Below, piece after piece: positions 1 through 7,642 of a stretch of 64,000 nt of DNA (positions are counted from its first letter, which is position 1; the number at the start of each line of letters is the position of its first letter). This DNA is from Pacificimonas flava (lineage in GTDB: Bacteria > Pseudomonadota > Alphaproteobacteria > Sphingomonadales > Sphingomonadaceae). Where the stretch lies: NCBI RefSeq assembly GCF_000342165.1, contig NZ_AMRV01000002.1, forward strand, positions 186,001-250,000, written 5' to 3'. The position numbers were made by a program, and so were the translations under genes. Below the pieces are notes generated by a model. It saw nothing but the letters and a program-made list of their open reading frames with translations, was not told where the DNA came from and did not search any database.

Positions 1-133
1 CCTCATCACCACGTTCATAGGCATAGGGCGCCGTGCCCGTCGTCTTGCGCGGTCCATCGATACGCGATGTCGATTTTCCGACAATACGCGACCGGTCAAA
101 CAGATTGTCGCCAGCGGGGGAGTCGAATTTCAT
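1..133 (-). CDS. paoC: Aldehyde oxidoreductase molybdenum-binding subunit PaoC, N-terminal fragment
   Basis: Only the first 44 codons lie in the window; the gene continues past base 1. The peptide begins MKFDSPAGDNLFDRS and continues through IDGPRKTTGTAPYAYE, which matches the start of E. coli PaoC, the molybdopterin-cytosine-dinucleotide subunit of the periplasmic aldehyde oxidoreductase PaoABC. The ATG (complement of 131-133) lies 4 bases after the paoB stop, so the three genes paoA-paoB-paoC form one operon on the minus strand. The catalytic residues are outside the window, so only family membership can be judged here. Confidence 0.85.
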   Translation of the reverse strand, partial: MKFDSPAGDNLFDRSRIVGKSTSRIDGPRKTTGTAPYAYERGDE

Positions 134-137
134 GGCT

Positions 138-1100
138 TCAGCCCTCCTGCTGGGCCGGCGCATCCGACAGGATGCCGGCAAGCGCGCGCTGCGCCAGCGC
201 AATCTTGAAGCGGTTATGTTCCGTGGGCCGCGCATCCGCGAAGGCGCGACCCACGACGGCCTTTGCGCCGCGGGGAAGCTCCGCGTCGGCTTCCGGCATG
301 CGCCACGGTTTGGGCGCGACCCCGCCAAAGGCCACGCGGCCCCGGCCGTCCGGCTGCAGCACCGCGGCCACCGAAACGAGCGCAAAGGCGTAGGAGGCCC
401 GGTCGCGGACCTTGCGATAGACATGGCGACCGCCGATGGGCCGCGGCAGCGTCACATGCGTGATCAGCTCGCCCGGCTGCAAGGCGTTCTCGATATGCGG
501 CGTGTCGCCCCATAACCGATGAAAGTCGGCTATCGGAATTCGCCGCTCGGTACCGTCCGGGGCGATCGTTTCAACGACGGCGTCGAGAACACGCATGGCC
601 ACCGCCATATCCCCCGGATAGGTGGCGATGCAGCTGTCCGAAACTCCCACCACGCCCAATTGCCGAGAATAGCCGCCCTGCGCTGCGCAGCCGGCGCCCG
701 GCTGGCGTTTGTTGCAGGGCATGTTGGTGTCGTAGAAATAGGGGCAGCGGGTGCGCTGCAGCAGATTTCCGCCCGTCGTCGCCTTGTTGCGCAGCTGACC
801 GCTCGCGCCTGCCTGAATGGCGCGCGTCAGAACGGCATAGTCGCGGCGAACCCGCGGATGGGCGGAAAGAGCGGTATTGCTGACGAGGGTGCCGATACGC
901 AGGCCGCCGTCGGACGTATCCTCGATTTCCTTCAGGCCGAGCCTGCCCACGTCGATCAGGTGCGTCGGCCGCTCGATCTCGAGCTTCATCAGGTCGAGAA
1001 GATTGGTGCCCCCGGCGATGAACTTTGCATTTTCCCGTTCCGCAGCCGCCTTTGCGGCCTCGGCAGGTGTCTGCGCGCGTTCATAGGTGAAACTCTGCAT
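138..1100 (-). CDS. paoB: Aldehyde oxidoreductase FAD-binding subunit PaoB
   Basis: A 320-residue FAD-binding subunit of a xanthine-dehydrogenase-family aldehyde oxidoreductase. It passes electrons between the molybdenum subunit and the iron-sulfur subunit. The N-terminal half shows the FAD motif [14 protein letters not shown] near residue 30 and a second glycine-rich segment around [15 protein letters not shown]. The cysteines in [20 protein letters not shown] and the following GAGC form the extra [4Fe-4S] cluster site known from E. coli PaoB. Near-colinear similarity to E. coli PaoB is recognisable over the whole length. It starts 3 bases after the paoA stop. It detoxifies or oxidises aromatic and other aldehydes in the known family. 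Confidence 0.93.
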   Translation of the reverse strand: MQSFTYERAQTPAEAAKAAAERENAKFIAGGTNLLDLMKLEIERPTHLIDVGRLGLKEIEDTSDGGLRIGTLVSNTALSAHPRVRRDYAVLTRAIQAGASGQLRNKATTGGNLLQRTRCPYFYDTNMPCNKRQPGAGCAAQGGYSRQLGVVGVSDSCIATYPGDMAVAMRVLDAVVETIAPDGTERRIPIADFHRLWGDTPHIENALQPGELITHVTLPRPIGGRHVYRKVRDRASYAFALVSVAAVLQPDGRGRVAFGGVAPKPWRMPEADAELPRGAKAVVGRAFADARPTEHNRFKIALAQRALAGILSDAPAQQEG

Positions 1101-1103
1101 GTT

Positions 1104-1739
1104 TCAGCCCTCCGCCACGTCGGCCATGGCCTCGGCAATGTTCGAATAGGCGCCGCAGCGGCAGATATTCCCGCTCATGCGCTCCCTCATCTCCATATTC
1201 GTCGGCTGCATATCCGCCAGCAGGTCGTCGGTGACGTGGCTGGGAATGCCGCGTTCGATTTCCTGCAGCACCGCCACAGCCGAACAAATCTGGCCCGGGG
1301 TGCAATATCCGCACTGATAGCCGTCATGCTTAACGAACGCCGCCTGCATGGGATGAAGCGCGTCAGGCGTACCCAACCCCTCGATGGTGGTGATCTCGTC
1401 GCCCTCGTGCATCACGGCAAGGCTGAGACAGGAATTCACCCGCTCCCCGTTCACCATGACCGTGCAGGCACCACATTGCCCATGGTCACAGCCCTTCTTC
1501 GTACCGGTCAGGCCGACATGTTCGCGAAGCGCGTCGAGCAATGTTACCCGCGTATCGAGTTCCAGATCGCGCTCTTCGCCGTTGATGTTCAACGAAACGC
1601 TTACTGATGGTGGTTCCACAGATCTCTCGACTTGCTGAGCTTTCACATCCGACCATGGTAAATTCGCAGCGGCTACGGAGGCTGTCCCGCCCGCGATCAC
1701 GCCGCGCCTGGACACCGGAAAGCGTCTGGCCTCGCTCAT
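1104..1739 (-). CDS. paoA: Aldehyde oxidoreductase iron-sulfur subunit PaoA (Tat-exported)
   Basis: A 211-residue [2Fe-2S] subunit, first gene of the paoABC operon. The N-terminus carries a twin-arginine motif (SRRGVIAGG near residues 9-17) followed by a short hydrophobic stretch, so the complex is probably exported folded by Tat, as in E. coli. The plant-ferredoxin-like cluster is seen as CDHGQCGACTV with a later C in NSCLSLAV, and the second cluster as CGYCTPGQIC plus GNICRCGAYSN. Start ATG at 1739 has a GGGAG Shine-Dalgarno 5-6 bases upstream. No local regulator is visible; the AmpG-like gene is divergent from it. Confidence 0.94.
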   Translation of the reverse strand: MSEARRFPVSRRGVIAGGTASVAAANLPWSDVKAQQVERSVEPPSVSVSLNINGEERDLELDTRVTLLDALREHVGLTGTKKGCDHGQCGACTVMVNGERVNSCLSLAVMHEGDEITTIEGLGTPDALHPMQAAFVKHDGYQCGYCTPGQICSAVAVLQEIERGIPSHVTDDLLADMQPTNMEMRERMSGNICRCGAYSNIAEAMADVAEG

Positions 1740-1996
1740 AATGACTCCCTGCCTCAGTGAACCGCTTCAGGCCGGTTCTTGAGCCAGAGAACGGGAAAGT
1801 CCTTCAAAAGTTCACCCGATGCGGCGGCGCGCCTGCGTTTCTGCCTGCTTCGCCGAGCCTTCCGACACAGTCCCATGCGCGCGTGCGCGCGCCGGACGGC
1901 AAGGACGCTGATGCATCCGGGATTGACGAAAGCGCCGCGACGCGAAACGGTCGGACGTGTCCGCCCGGTGGTTCGGCGGACGGGGGGAGTTTGTCT

Positions 1997-3523
1997 TTGT
2001 CACCTACCGAAACGGCGATTGATCGGGATGCCGAACCCAAACGGGCCGCGGCGGCGCCCCCAGCGGGACTGACGTCGGAGCCGCGTCGAATGGCGCTGTT
2101 CGGAATGCTGGGCTTTTCCGCCGGCCTTCCCTTTTACATGTTCTCCACTGTGCTGGCGCTGCGTCTGCAGGAAAACGGAGTGTCGCTGGTCGTGATCGGC
2201 TTCTTCGCGTGGGTCCAGTTGCTGCCGACCTTCAAGTTCGTATGGGCGCCGATGCTCGACCGTTTCGTCGTTCCGGGATTCGGACCGGTCTTCGGCAAGC
2301 GGCGCAGCTGGATCATCCTTGCGCAGCTCGGCATCTTTTCCGCCATGACGGCGATGGCGCTTACGTCCGGTGACCGCATGCTGGGCGTAACGGCGCTGTT
2401 CGCCGTGCTCCTCGCCTTCTGGACCACGACGCTGGAGGTGGCTGCCGACGCCTGGCGTATCGAACTGGCTCCGACACCCGAAGAGCAGGGTCCGCTTGCG
2501 GCCGCCAATTTGTGGGGATACCGCACGGCCATGGTTGCGGCCGGCAGCGGCGCGTTGCTCCTGGCCGACAATAGCAGCTGGACCGCGGCGTATCTTGCTA
2601 TTGCGGCAGCGGCCCTCCTCCCGTTTCCGGTACTCGTCTCGATGCGGCCGGAAGCCGGCGCGAAGGCGGGACGCCTCGCCGGCCTTTCGGCGGGGCTTGC
2701 GGCGAGCGCCCTGATCCTTGCAGCCGCCGCGGCCGTAACCGCTGGCGTCGGATGGGTGTTGCTGAGCGCGGCGAGTGCTGCCGGAATCGATGCGGACGCC
2801 AATGTTACGCCGTACGTCCTCGTCCTATGTGCGCTTCCGTTCGCGATGATGACGCTTGCCCTGCCCCGTATCCGCCGCGCCGGGCCGGACGATCCGTGGC
2901 GGCGCTCTGCCGCTGTCGGTCCCTACGTCGAATTTTTCTGGCGCTATGGCTTCGGCGCGCTGTTGCTGCTCGCCTTCGTCTCCATTTACCGGATGGGCGA
3001 TGTGTTGGCGCTGAACCTGTCGAAGCCGATGATCCGGGAGCTCGGCTACAGCCTGTCGGCCATCGGCCGCGCCGATAGCCTCGTCGCCCTGATCGCCAGC
3101 ATGGCCGGCGTCGGCCTAGGGGGGTGGATGGTGACGCGCATGCGCATGGGCCCGGTGCTCGCCATCGGGGCGGTCTTCGCGGCTATCGGCAATTTCGCCT
3201 TCGTATGGCTGGCTGCCAGGCCTGTTGCGGAGGGCTGGCTTTACGCGGCCACAGCCGCCGACCAGTTCGGCAACGGCATGGCGGGCGCGGTCTTCGTCGT
3301 TTATCTCTCCATGCTCGTCGACCTGCGCCATGCGGGCGCGCAATATGCGTTCTTGTCCGGCTTCGCCTTCCTGCTGCCGCGCCTGCTCGCCGGTTCGGGC
3401 GGCGTCATCGTCAAGAGCATCGGCTTCGACAATTTCTTCCTTCTGTCCGGTATCGCCAGTCTGGCCGCCATCCCGTTCCTGCCGCTGCTCGCCCGCGTGC
3501 GCCCCCGCGACGTGGAGGCTTGA
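1997..3523 (+). CDS. AmpG-like MFS permease
   Basis: A 12-helix-type major facilitator resembling AmpG, the inner-membrane permease for GlcNAc-anhydro-muropeptides. The N-terminal transmembrane segment GFSAGLPFYMFSTVLALRL, the FKFVWAPMLDRF motif and the basic GKRRSWIIL loop correspond to conserved AmpG segments. The reading frame is open from 1757, but the first ~80 codons are low-complexity and unlike the family. I place the start at TTG 1997, which has GGGGGAG 7 bases upstream; ATG 2090 is the alternative. It is divergent from paoA and its stop is 3 bases from that of the PBP4 gene. The AmpG call is family-level; a related PUCC/sugar-type permease is possible. Confidence 0.75.
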   Translation: MSPTETAIDRDAEPKRAAAAPPAGLTSEPRRMALFGMLGFSAGLPFYMFSTVLALRLQENGVSLVVIGFFAWVQLLPTFKFVWAPMLDRFVVPGFGPVFGKRRSWIILAQLGIFSAMTAMALTSGDRMLGVTALFAVLLAFWTTTLEVAADAWRIELAPTPEEQGPLAAANLWGYRTAMVAAGSGALLLADNSSWTAAYLAIAAAALLPFPVLVSMRPEAGAKAGRLAGLSAGLAASALILAAAAAVTAGVGWVLLSAASAAGIDADANVTPYVLVLCALPFAMMTLALPRIRRAGPDDPWRRSAAVGPYVEFFWRYGFGALLLLAFVSIYRMGDVLALNLSKPMIRELGYSLSAIGRADSLVALIASMAGVGLGGWMVTRMRMGPVLAIGAVFAAIGNFAFVWLAARPVAEGWLYAATAADQFGNGMAGAVFVVYLSMLVDLRHAGAQYAFLSGFAFLLPRLLAGSGGVIVKSIGFDNFFLLSGIASLAAIPFLPLLARVRPRDVEA

Positions 3524-3526
3524 GGG

Positions 3527-4957
3527 CTAGTTCGCGGCCGCCACACGCAGCAGGGCCGCGTCCATGTCATCCGTTGCCGACACGCCGGCGGGCATGTCGT
3601 TGGCCAGAACCGAGAAAATGAGGGTGCGGCCGCTCGCCGCGATCAGGAAGCCCGAGAGAGCGGACGCGCCATTGAGAGAGCCGGTCTTCGCGAACAGTTT
3701 CCCCTCCAGCGGGGTCCCCTCGAAGCGGCGCGCCAAGGTTCCATCCACGCCGGCAACCGGCAGCGTCTCGCGCCACGCCGCCCCCCAGGGCCGCGTCTGC
3801 GTCCAGCGCAGGAACGCCACCGTTCCGCGCGGTGTGACGCGGTTATAATTCGACATGCCGGACCCGTCGGCGAAATCGTAGCGCCAGCGTTCCACGCCCG
3901 CCCGGTCCAGCATGGCTTCCTCCTTCAGAAGGCCCGAGGCGACCGAGCCGCTACCGCCCGCTGCCCCCGCGCGGCGCAGCAACAATTCGGCATGAAGGTT
4001 CTGGCTCTCCTTGTTGACCCGCAGAATATCCTCGCTCAGCGGAGGCGGGGTCAATTTGGCAAGCGCCGGACCGCGCGGCGGCCGGACCGGTTCGGCTCCG
4101 GCCTCGTCTGCCGGCGTCAGCGGCCGATGCCGAACCGTCACTGATCCCGTGACGGTGACGCCGCGATCCTCCAGCATGTTTCGCAGCAGCCAGGCAGCGC
4201 GCCGCGCAGGATCCTCGACGCCCAGCCGCATGCGATAGGGCAGTGCGTCCTGCGCCACCGTACCGGCGACGCGCAGGATATCCGTCCCAGGTTGGCGCAT
4301 CGTCATCAGGTCGGTGCTGTTCCCGACCGTCACCGCGCTGCGAAGCGTGTAATAGCCATCACCGCTCGCCTCCGCCCGCTCTCCGACGGGCGCGGGAGAG
4401 AGCGTGAACGTCCATTCATTGTCGTCGACGGTCAGGGCCGAGATCGCGGTGCCGTAGCGCGTCACCATGTTGTTCCAGCTCATCCCGCCCGGCCAGCGCT
4501 CATCGGGGAAATAGCTATCGTCCCCGACGACATCGCCGACAGTCCGCACCGTCGCCGCCACGCTGTCGGCAAGCTCCGCCAGGCAATCGACCTCGCAGTC
4601 CGCCGCGCTGGACAGGCGGGCATCGCCAAACCCGCTCAGGATGACGTCGGGAGCCCCCGCGGCCGGACGCAGCGACACGCTTGCGCCGCCGCGCTCATCC
4701 GGCCCCTCAACGCTCAGCGTCTCGAAGGCGAGCGCCGTGGTGTAGAGCTTCGTGTTCGAGGCTGGCACGAACCGGTCGTCGGCGGCGATGGAGACGATTT
4801 CGCGCCCCGCCTCATCCGTGACGTGAAGGCCGAAGCGGGTGCCCGCCTCCGCATCGGCAAACAGGTGCGATGTCTCTTGGCCGGACTGCGCGGCAAGCGG
4901 TGAGGAGCAGAAAGCGAAGGCGCCGAGAAGGGCGGCAAGGCGAGACGAGCGGTTCAT
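3527..4957 (-). CDS. dacB: D-alanyl-D-alanine carboxypeptidase/endopeptidase, PBP4 type
   Basis: A 476-residue class C penicillin-binding protein (peptidase family S13), which trims stem peptides or cuts cross-links in the periplasm. The active-site motifs are visible: PASNTK (Ser67/Lys70), DGSGMSNYNRVTP around residue 370, and FAKTGSLNGASALSGF near the C-terminus. An N-terminal signal peptide (hydrophobic AALLGAFAFCSSPLAAQS) is present. The open frame reaches 4993 but ATG 4957 puts the signal peptide at the N-terminus, so I prefer it. It converges on the AmpG-like gene with a 3-base gap, and the pairing with a muropeptide-type permease is suggestive. Confidence 0.9.
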   Translation of the reverse strand: MNRSSRLAALLGAFAFCSSPLAAQSGQETSHLFADAEAGTRFGLHVTDEAGREIVSIAADDRFVPASNTKLYTTALAFETLSVEGPDERGGASVSLRPAAGAPDVILSGFGDARLSSAADCEVDCLAELADSVAATVRTVGDVVGDDSYFPDERWPGGMSWNNMVTRYGTAISALTVDDNEWTFTLSPAPVGERAEASGDGYYTLRSAVTVGNSTDLMTMRQPGTDILRVAGTVAQDALPYRMRLGVEDPARRAAWLLRNMLEDRGVTVTGSVTVRHRPLTPADEAGAEPVRPPRGPALAKLTPPPLSEDILRVNKESQNLHAELLLRRAGAAGGSGSVASGLLKEEAMLDRAGVERWRYDFADGSGMSNYNRVTPRGTVAFLRWTQTRPWGAAWRETLPVAGVDGTLARRFEGTPLEGKLFAKTGSLNGASALSGFLIAASGRTLIFSVLANDMPAGVSATDDMDAALLRVAAAN

Positions 4958-5035
4958 GCCGCGGACGCTAGCCGCGCGCGCATGCCGGGCCAAGCACCGC
5001 CCGTCAGCCTATAACCCACGGGAAAGTCCCGGCCG

Positions 5036-5920
5036 CTACAGGCTTTCCACGACCTCTCCCATGATCCGGAGGAATTCGCTCGCGAGGGGGCCGAGAGGCC
5101 GGCTGAGCAGATACATGGCGTGAATATCAAAGGTGATGGCCGGCCGCAGGCCGCGCATGGCAAGGCCGGGCACCATGGCTGCCTGCGCGGTCAGGTTATC
5201 GACCACTGTAATGCCGACGCCTGCGCGAACCAGTTGCGTCGCGATGTAGAAGGTGCGCGCCGAAACCCCTTCGCTCAGAACAAGGCCGCGCCGGCGCAAT
5301 TCGCTGCTGAACAGATCGCCGATGGGTCCGCTCGCCGCCAGGCTGACGAAGGGCCGGCTGCAAAGCTGGTCCAGGGACAGGCGGTGCGGCGCGCCGGGCA
5401 TGTCATCCTCCCGGTAGAGGACCACCAGTTCGCCCTCGCCCAGCCACTTGCGGCCCAGCGCGGGGTCGGCCGGAACCTCGTTGGCGATGACGATGTCGCT
5501 TTCATGGTCGCGCAGTTCCCGCATCAGATCCTGATGATGAACCGTCTGCAGATCGAAGCGGACGCGCGGATGCGCCTTCAGAAAGCGACTGACGGCAGTG
5601 GGCAGTGCCTCCAGCGCGATCGACGGCAATGCGGAGATGCGCAGCAGGCCCCGTTCCTCGCCAAGCTGGCCATGTCCCCCTTCCCGCAGCGCGGCGACTC
5701 GCTGCTGAATGTCGGTGACCTCCGCGATCAGCGCATGCGCCTCGTCCGTCGGGACGAGCCGGCCGCCGGTCCGTTCGAACAGCGCGGCCCCGAACAGTGC
5801 CTCCGCCCGCCGCAGCGTCTTGGAAACGGAGGGCTGCGAGACGTTCAGCGCCCGCGCCGCCGCGCTGACCGAGCCGTTGACATAAACGGCATGAAAGATC
5901 TCGATGTGCCGCAAGTTCAT
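5036..5920 (-). CDS. LysR-family transcriptional regulator
   Basis: A 294-residue LysR-type regulator. The winged helix-turn-helix occupies residues 1-60 (LRHIEIFHAVYVNGSVSAAAR, then LNVSQPSVSKTLRRAEALFG), followed by the typical two-lobed periplasmic-binding-like effector domain. It lies between the PBP4 gene and the D-aminoacylase/penicillin acylase pair, all on the same strand, so those are plausible targets. It does not resemble AmpR closely at the N-terminus. No clear Shine-Dalgarno is seen. The effector is unknown; a D-amino acid or acyl-amino acid is only an inference from context. Confidence 0.88.
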   Translation of the reverse strand: MNLRHIEIFHAVYVNGSVSAAARALNVSQPSVSKTLRRAEALFGAALFERTGGRLVPTDEAHALIAEVTDIQQRVAALREGGHGQLGEERGLLRISALPSIALEALPTAVSRFLKAHPRVRFDLQTVHHQDLMRELRDHESDIVIANEVPADPALGRKWLGEGELVVLYREDDMPGAPHRLSLDQLCSRPFVSLAASGPIGDLFSSELRRRGLVLSEGVSARTFYIATQLVRAGVGITVVDNLTAQAAMVPGLAMRGLRPAITFDIHAMYLLSRPLGPLASEFLRIMGEVVESL

Positions 5921-5961
5921 GCCGTGCGGCTATAGGCCCCCTGTAAACCTCTTGTCACGCT

Positions 5962-5981
5962 GGATCGCCGGCTAGCGATCC
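5962..5981. other. Perfect hairpin across the D-aminoacylase stop codon
   Basis: GGATCGC and GCGATCC form a 7-bp stem with a 6-base loop that contains the stop codon of the D-aminoacylase-type gene. No U-run follows on either strand, so a Rho-independent terminator is not shown; it may stabilise the 3' end. Confidence 0.3.
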
Positions 5982-7642
5982 GCGAGCGATCCGGCGCAGC
6001 CTGGCGGGGTTGGCCTGAGCAGCGCCCGGCCGGCCGCCTCGCCCGTCGCCGTGCCGTCCCGCAGCGCAAGGCGGCCGTTTACGAACAGGGCGGCGACGCC
6101 CTCGGCCGGCTGTCTGGGATTTGTATAGTCCGCGCGGGGCACAAACCCTTGCGGATCGAACACGACGACATCGGCGAAATAGCCGGGGCGCAAATAGCCG
6201 CGCTCGGGGATCTTGTAGATATCGGCAATCTGACCCGTGGAGCGCCGGATGAACCGGTCCGCGTCGATGACGCCGCGTTCCTGCACATAGGTCTGCCACA
6301 GGCGCGGGAAGGTCGCGTACTGGCGGGGATGACCGTTCGAACCGTCGGAGCCCGTCACCACCCAGGGCTGCTGCATGATCAGGTCGACGTCCCTCTCCGC
6401 CATGTTGAAAGAGGCGATGCCGCTGCCCCGCGGACCGTCGCCATCCGCGTTCGGAACGCGTAAAATCCGGATCGCCGCCCGTACGGGCGTCAGGTCCCAT
6501 TCGTTCGCCATGTCGCCCAGCGTCTTGCCGGTCCAGGGCTGCCCCGACACCGTCAGCAGGATAGACTCCTTGCCGCCCCGACGCCTCAGGTTTTCCGCCA
6601 TTTCCGTTTCGATGCGGTTCAGCGTCTCCGGGTCGTCGAAGCGGGCGATCATTGCGCGGTAGCCTCCGTCGACGGCCCAGCGCGGGACCAGCGCGGCGTC
6701 GAGGCTGCTGCCGGACGCCAGCCAGGGATACTGGTCGGCGGTCACATCCTGTCCGGCCGCGCGCGCATCCTCGATCGTCTTGATCAGGGTCGGCGCCTGG
6801 CCATGCAAATCGACTCCGAGCGCCTTCAGATGCGCAAAATGGACCGGCATCTGCGCCGCTCGCCCGATCTCCAGCGCCTCCCGCGTCGATTCGATCAGGC
6901 CAATGGTATAGCTCGATTCGTCCCGCTGATGCGTATCGTACAGGCCGCCACGCGCCCCGGCCTCCTTTGCAACCGCGATGACCTCGCTGGTTTCAGCGAA
7001 ACTCTGCGGCGCGTAGAACAGGCCGGTGGACAGGCCGTAGGCGCCCTCGCACATCGCCTTCGCGGCAAGATCACGCTCCTCCTCGAGTTCCGCGGGGGTG
7101 GGTGCGCGGTCGTCTTCCCCCATCACCCGCTGGCGGATCGCGCCAAAACCGACCATCGGAACGACGTTGGTGCCGATACCGCTCTGGGCGAGGCGCGCCG
7201 TATCCTCCGCAACGTCGGGTGTACCGCCCCCATCGACGCCGATGACGATGGTGGACACGCCCTGCGCCAGCCAGGGCAGGTTCAGCCGCGCCTTGGCATC
7301 CGTCGAGCGGATATAACTGTTCGGATGCGTATGCGCGTCGATGAAGCCCGGCGCGACGATCTTGCCGGTCGCATCGATCGTCGTTGCGGCCTGCGTGCCG
7401 CGCGGCGGACCGACATAAAGGATTCGGTCGCCGGCGATCTCCACGTCCGCAACACGGGCCGGCTCCTCGGCGCCGGTATAGACCGTGCCGCCGCGTATCA
7501 CCGTATCGGCCGTTCCGGCGACGCGTCCGGTCTGCGCCGCCGTCTTCTGCGGCAGGGGAACGGGAATGATTGCCGCGCAGCCCTGCAGGGACAATGCCGC
7601 CGCAAGAGCGCCGACGGCGATGCGAGGAACCCGCCGCGCCAT
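5972..7642 (-). CDS. D-aminoacylase-type amidohydrolase, lipoprotein
   Basis: A 556-residue amidohydrolase-superfamily enzyme of the N-acyl-D-amino-acid deacylase type. The metal-binding segment APGFIDAHTHPN, and the C-terminal TGSDGSNGHPRQYATFPR signature typical of D-aminoacylases, are both present. The N-terminus has a lipoprotein signal with lipobox LQGC, placing it in the cell envelope rather than the cytoplasm. The ATG overlaps the stop of the upstream penicillin acylase gene (TGATG), so the two are translationally coupled. The frame is open to 7741 but those extra codons lie inside the upstream gene. The substrate cannot be told from sequence: N-acyl-D-amino acids, dihydropyrimidine-like rings or D-peptides are all possible. 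Confidence 0.85.
   Translation of the reverse strand: MARRVPRIAVGALAAALSLQGCAAIIPVPLPQKTAAQTGRVAGTADTVIRGGTVYTGAEEPARVADVEIAGDRILYVGPPRGTQAATTIDATGKIVAPGFIDAHTHPNSYIRSTDAKARLNLPWLAQGVSTIVIGVDGGGTPDVAEDTARLAQSGIGTNVVPMVGFGAIRQRVMGEDDRAPTPAELEEERDLAAKAMCEGAYGLSTGLFYAPQSFAETSEVIAVAKEAGARGGLYDTHQRDESSYTIGLIESTREALEIGRAAQMPVHFAHLKALGVDLHGQAPTLIKTIEDARAAGQDVTADQYPWLASGSSLDAALVPRWAVDGGYRAMIARFDDPETLNRIETEMAENLRRRGGKESILLTVSGQPWTGKTLGDMANEWDLTPVRAAIRILRVPNADGDGPRGSGIASFNMAERDVDLIMQQPWVVTGSDGSNGHPRQYATFPRLWQTYVQERGVIDADRFIRRSTGQIADIYKIPERGYLRPGYFADVVVFDPQGFVPRADYTNPRQPAEGVAALFVNGRLALRDGTATGEAAGRALLRPTPPGCAGSLADR

Noticed and set aside
1757-1996. N-terminal extension of the AmpG-like permease
   Set aside because: Open but low-complexity and unlike the family; a TTG with a good ribosome site lies at 1997.
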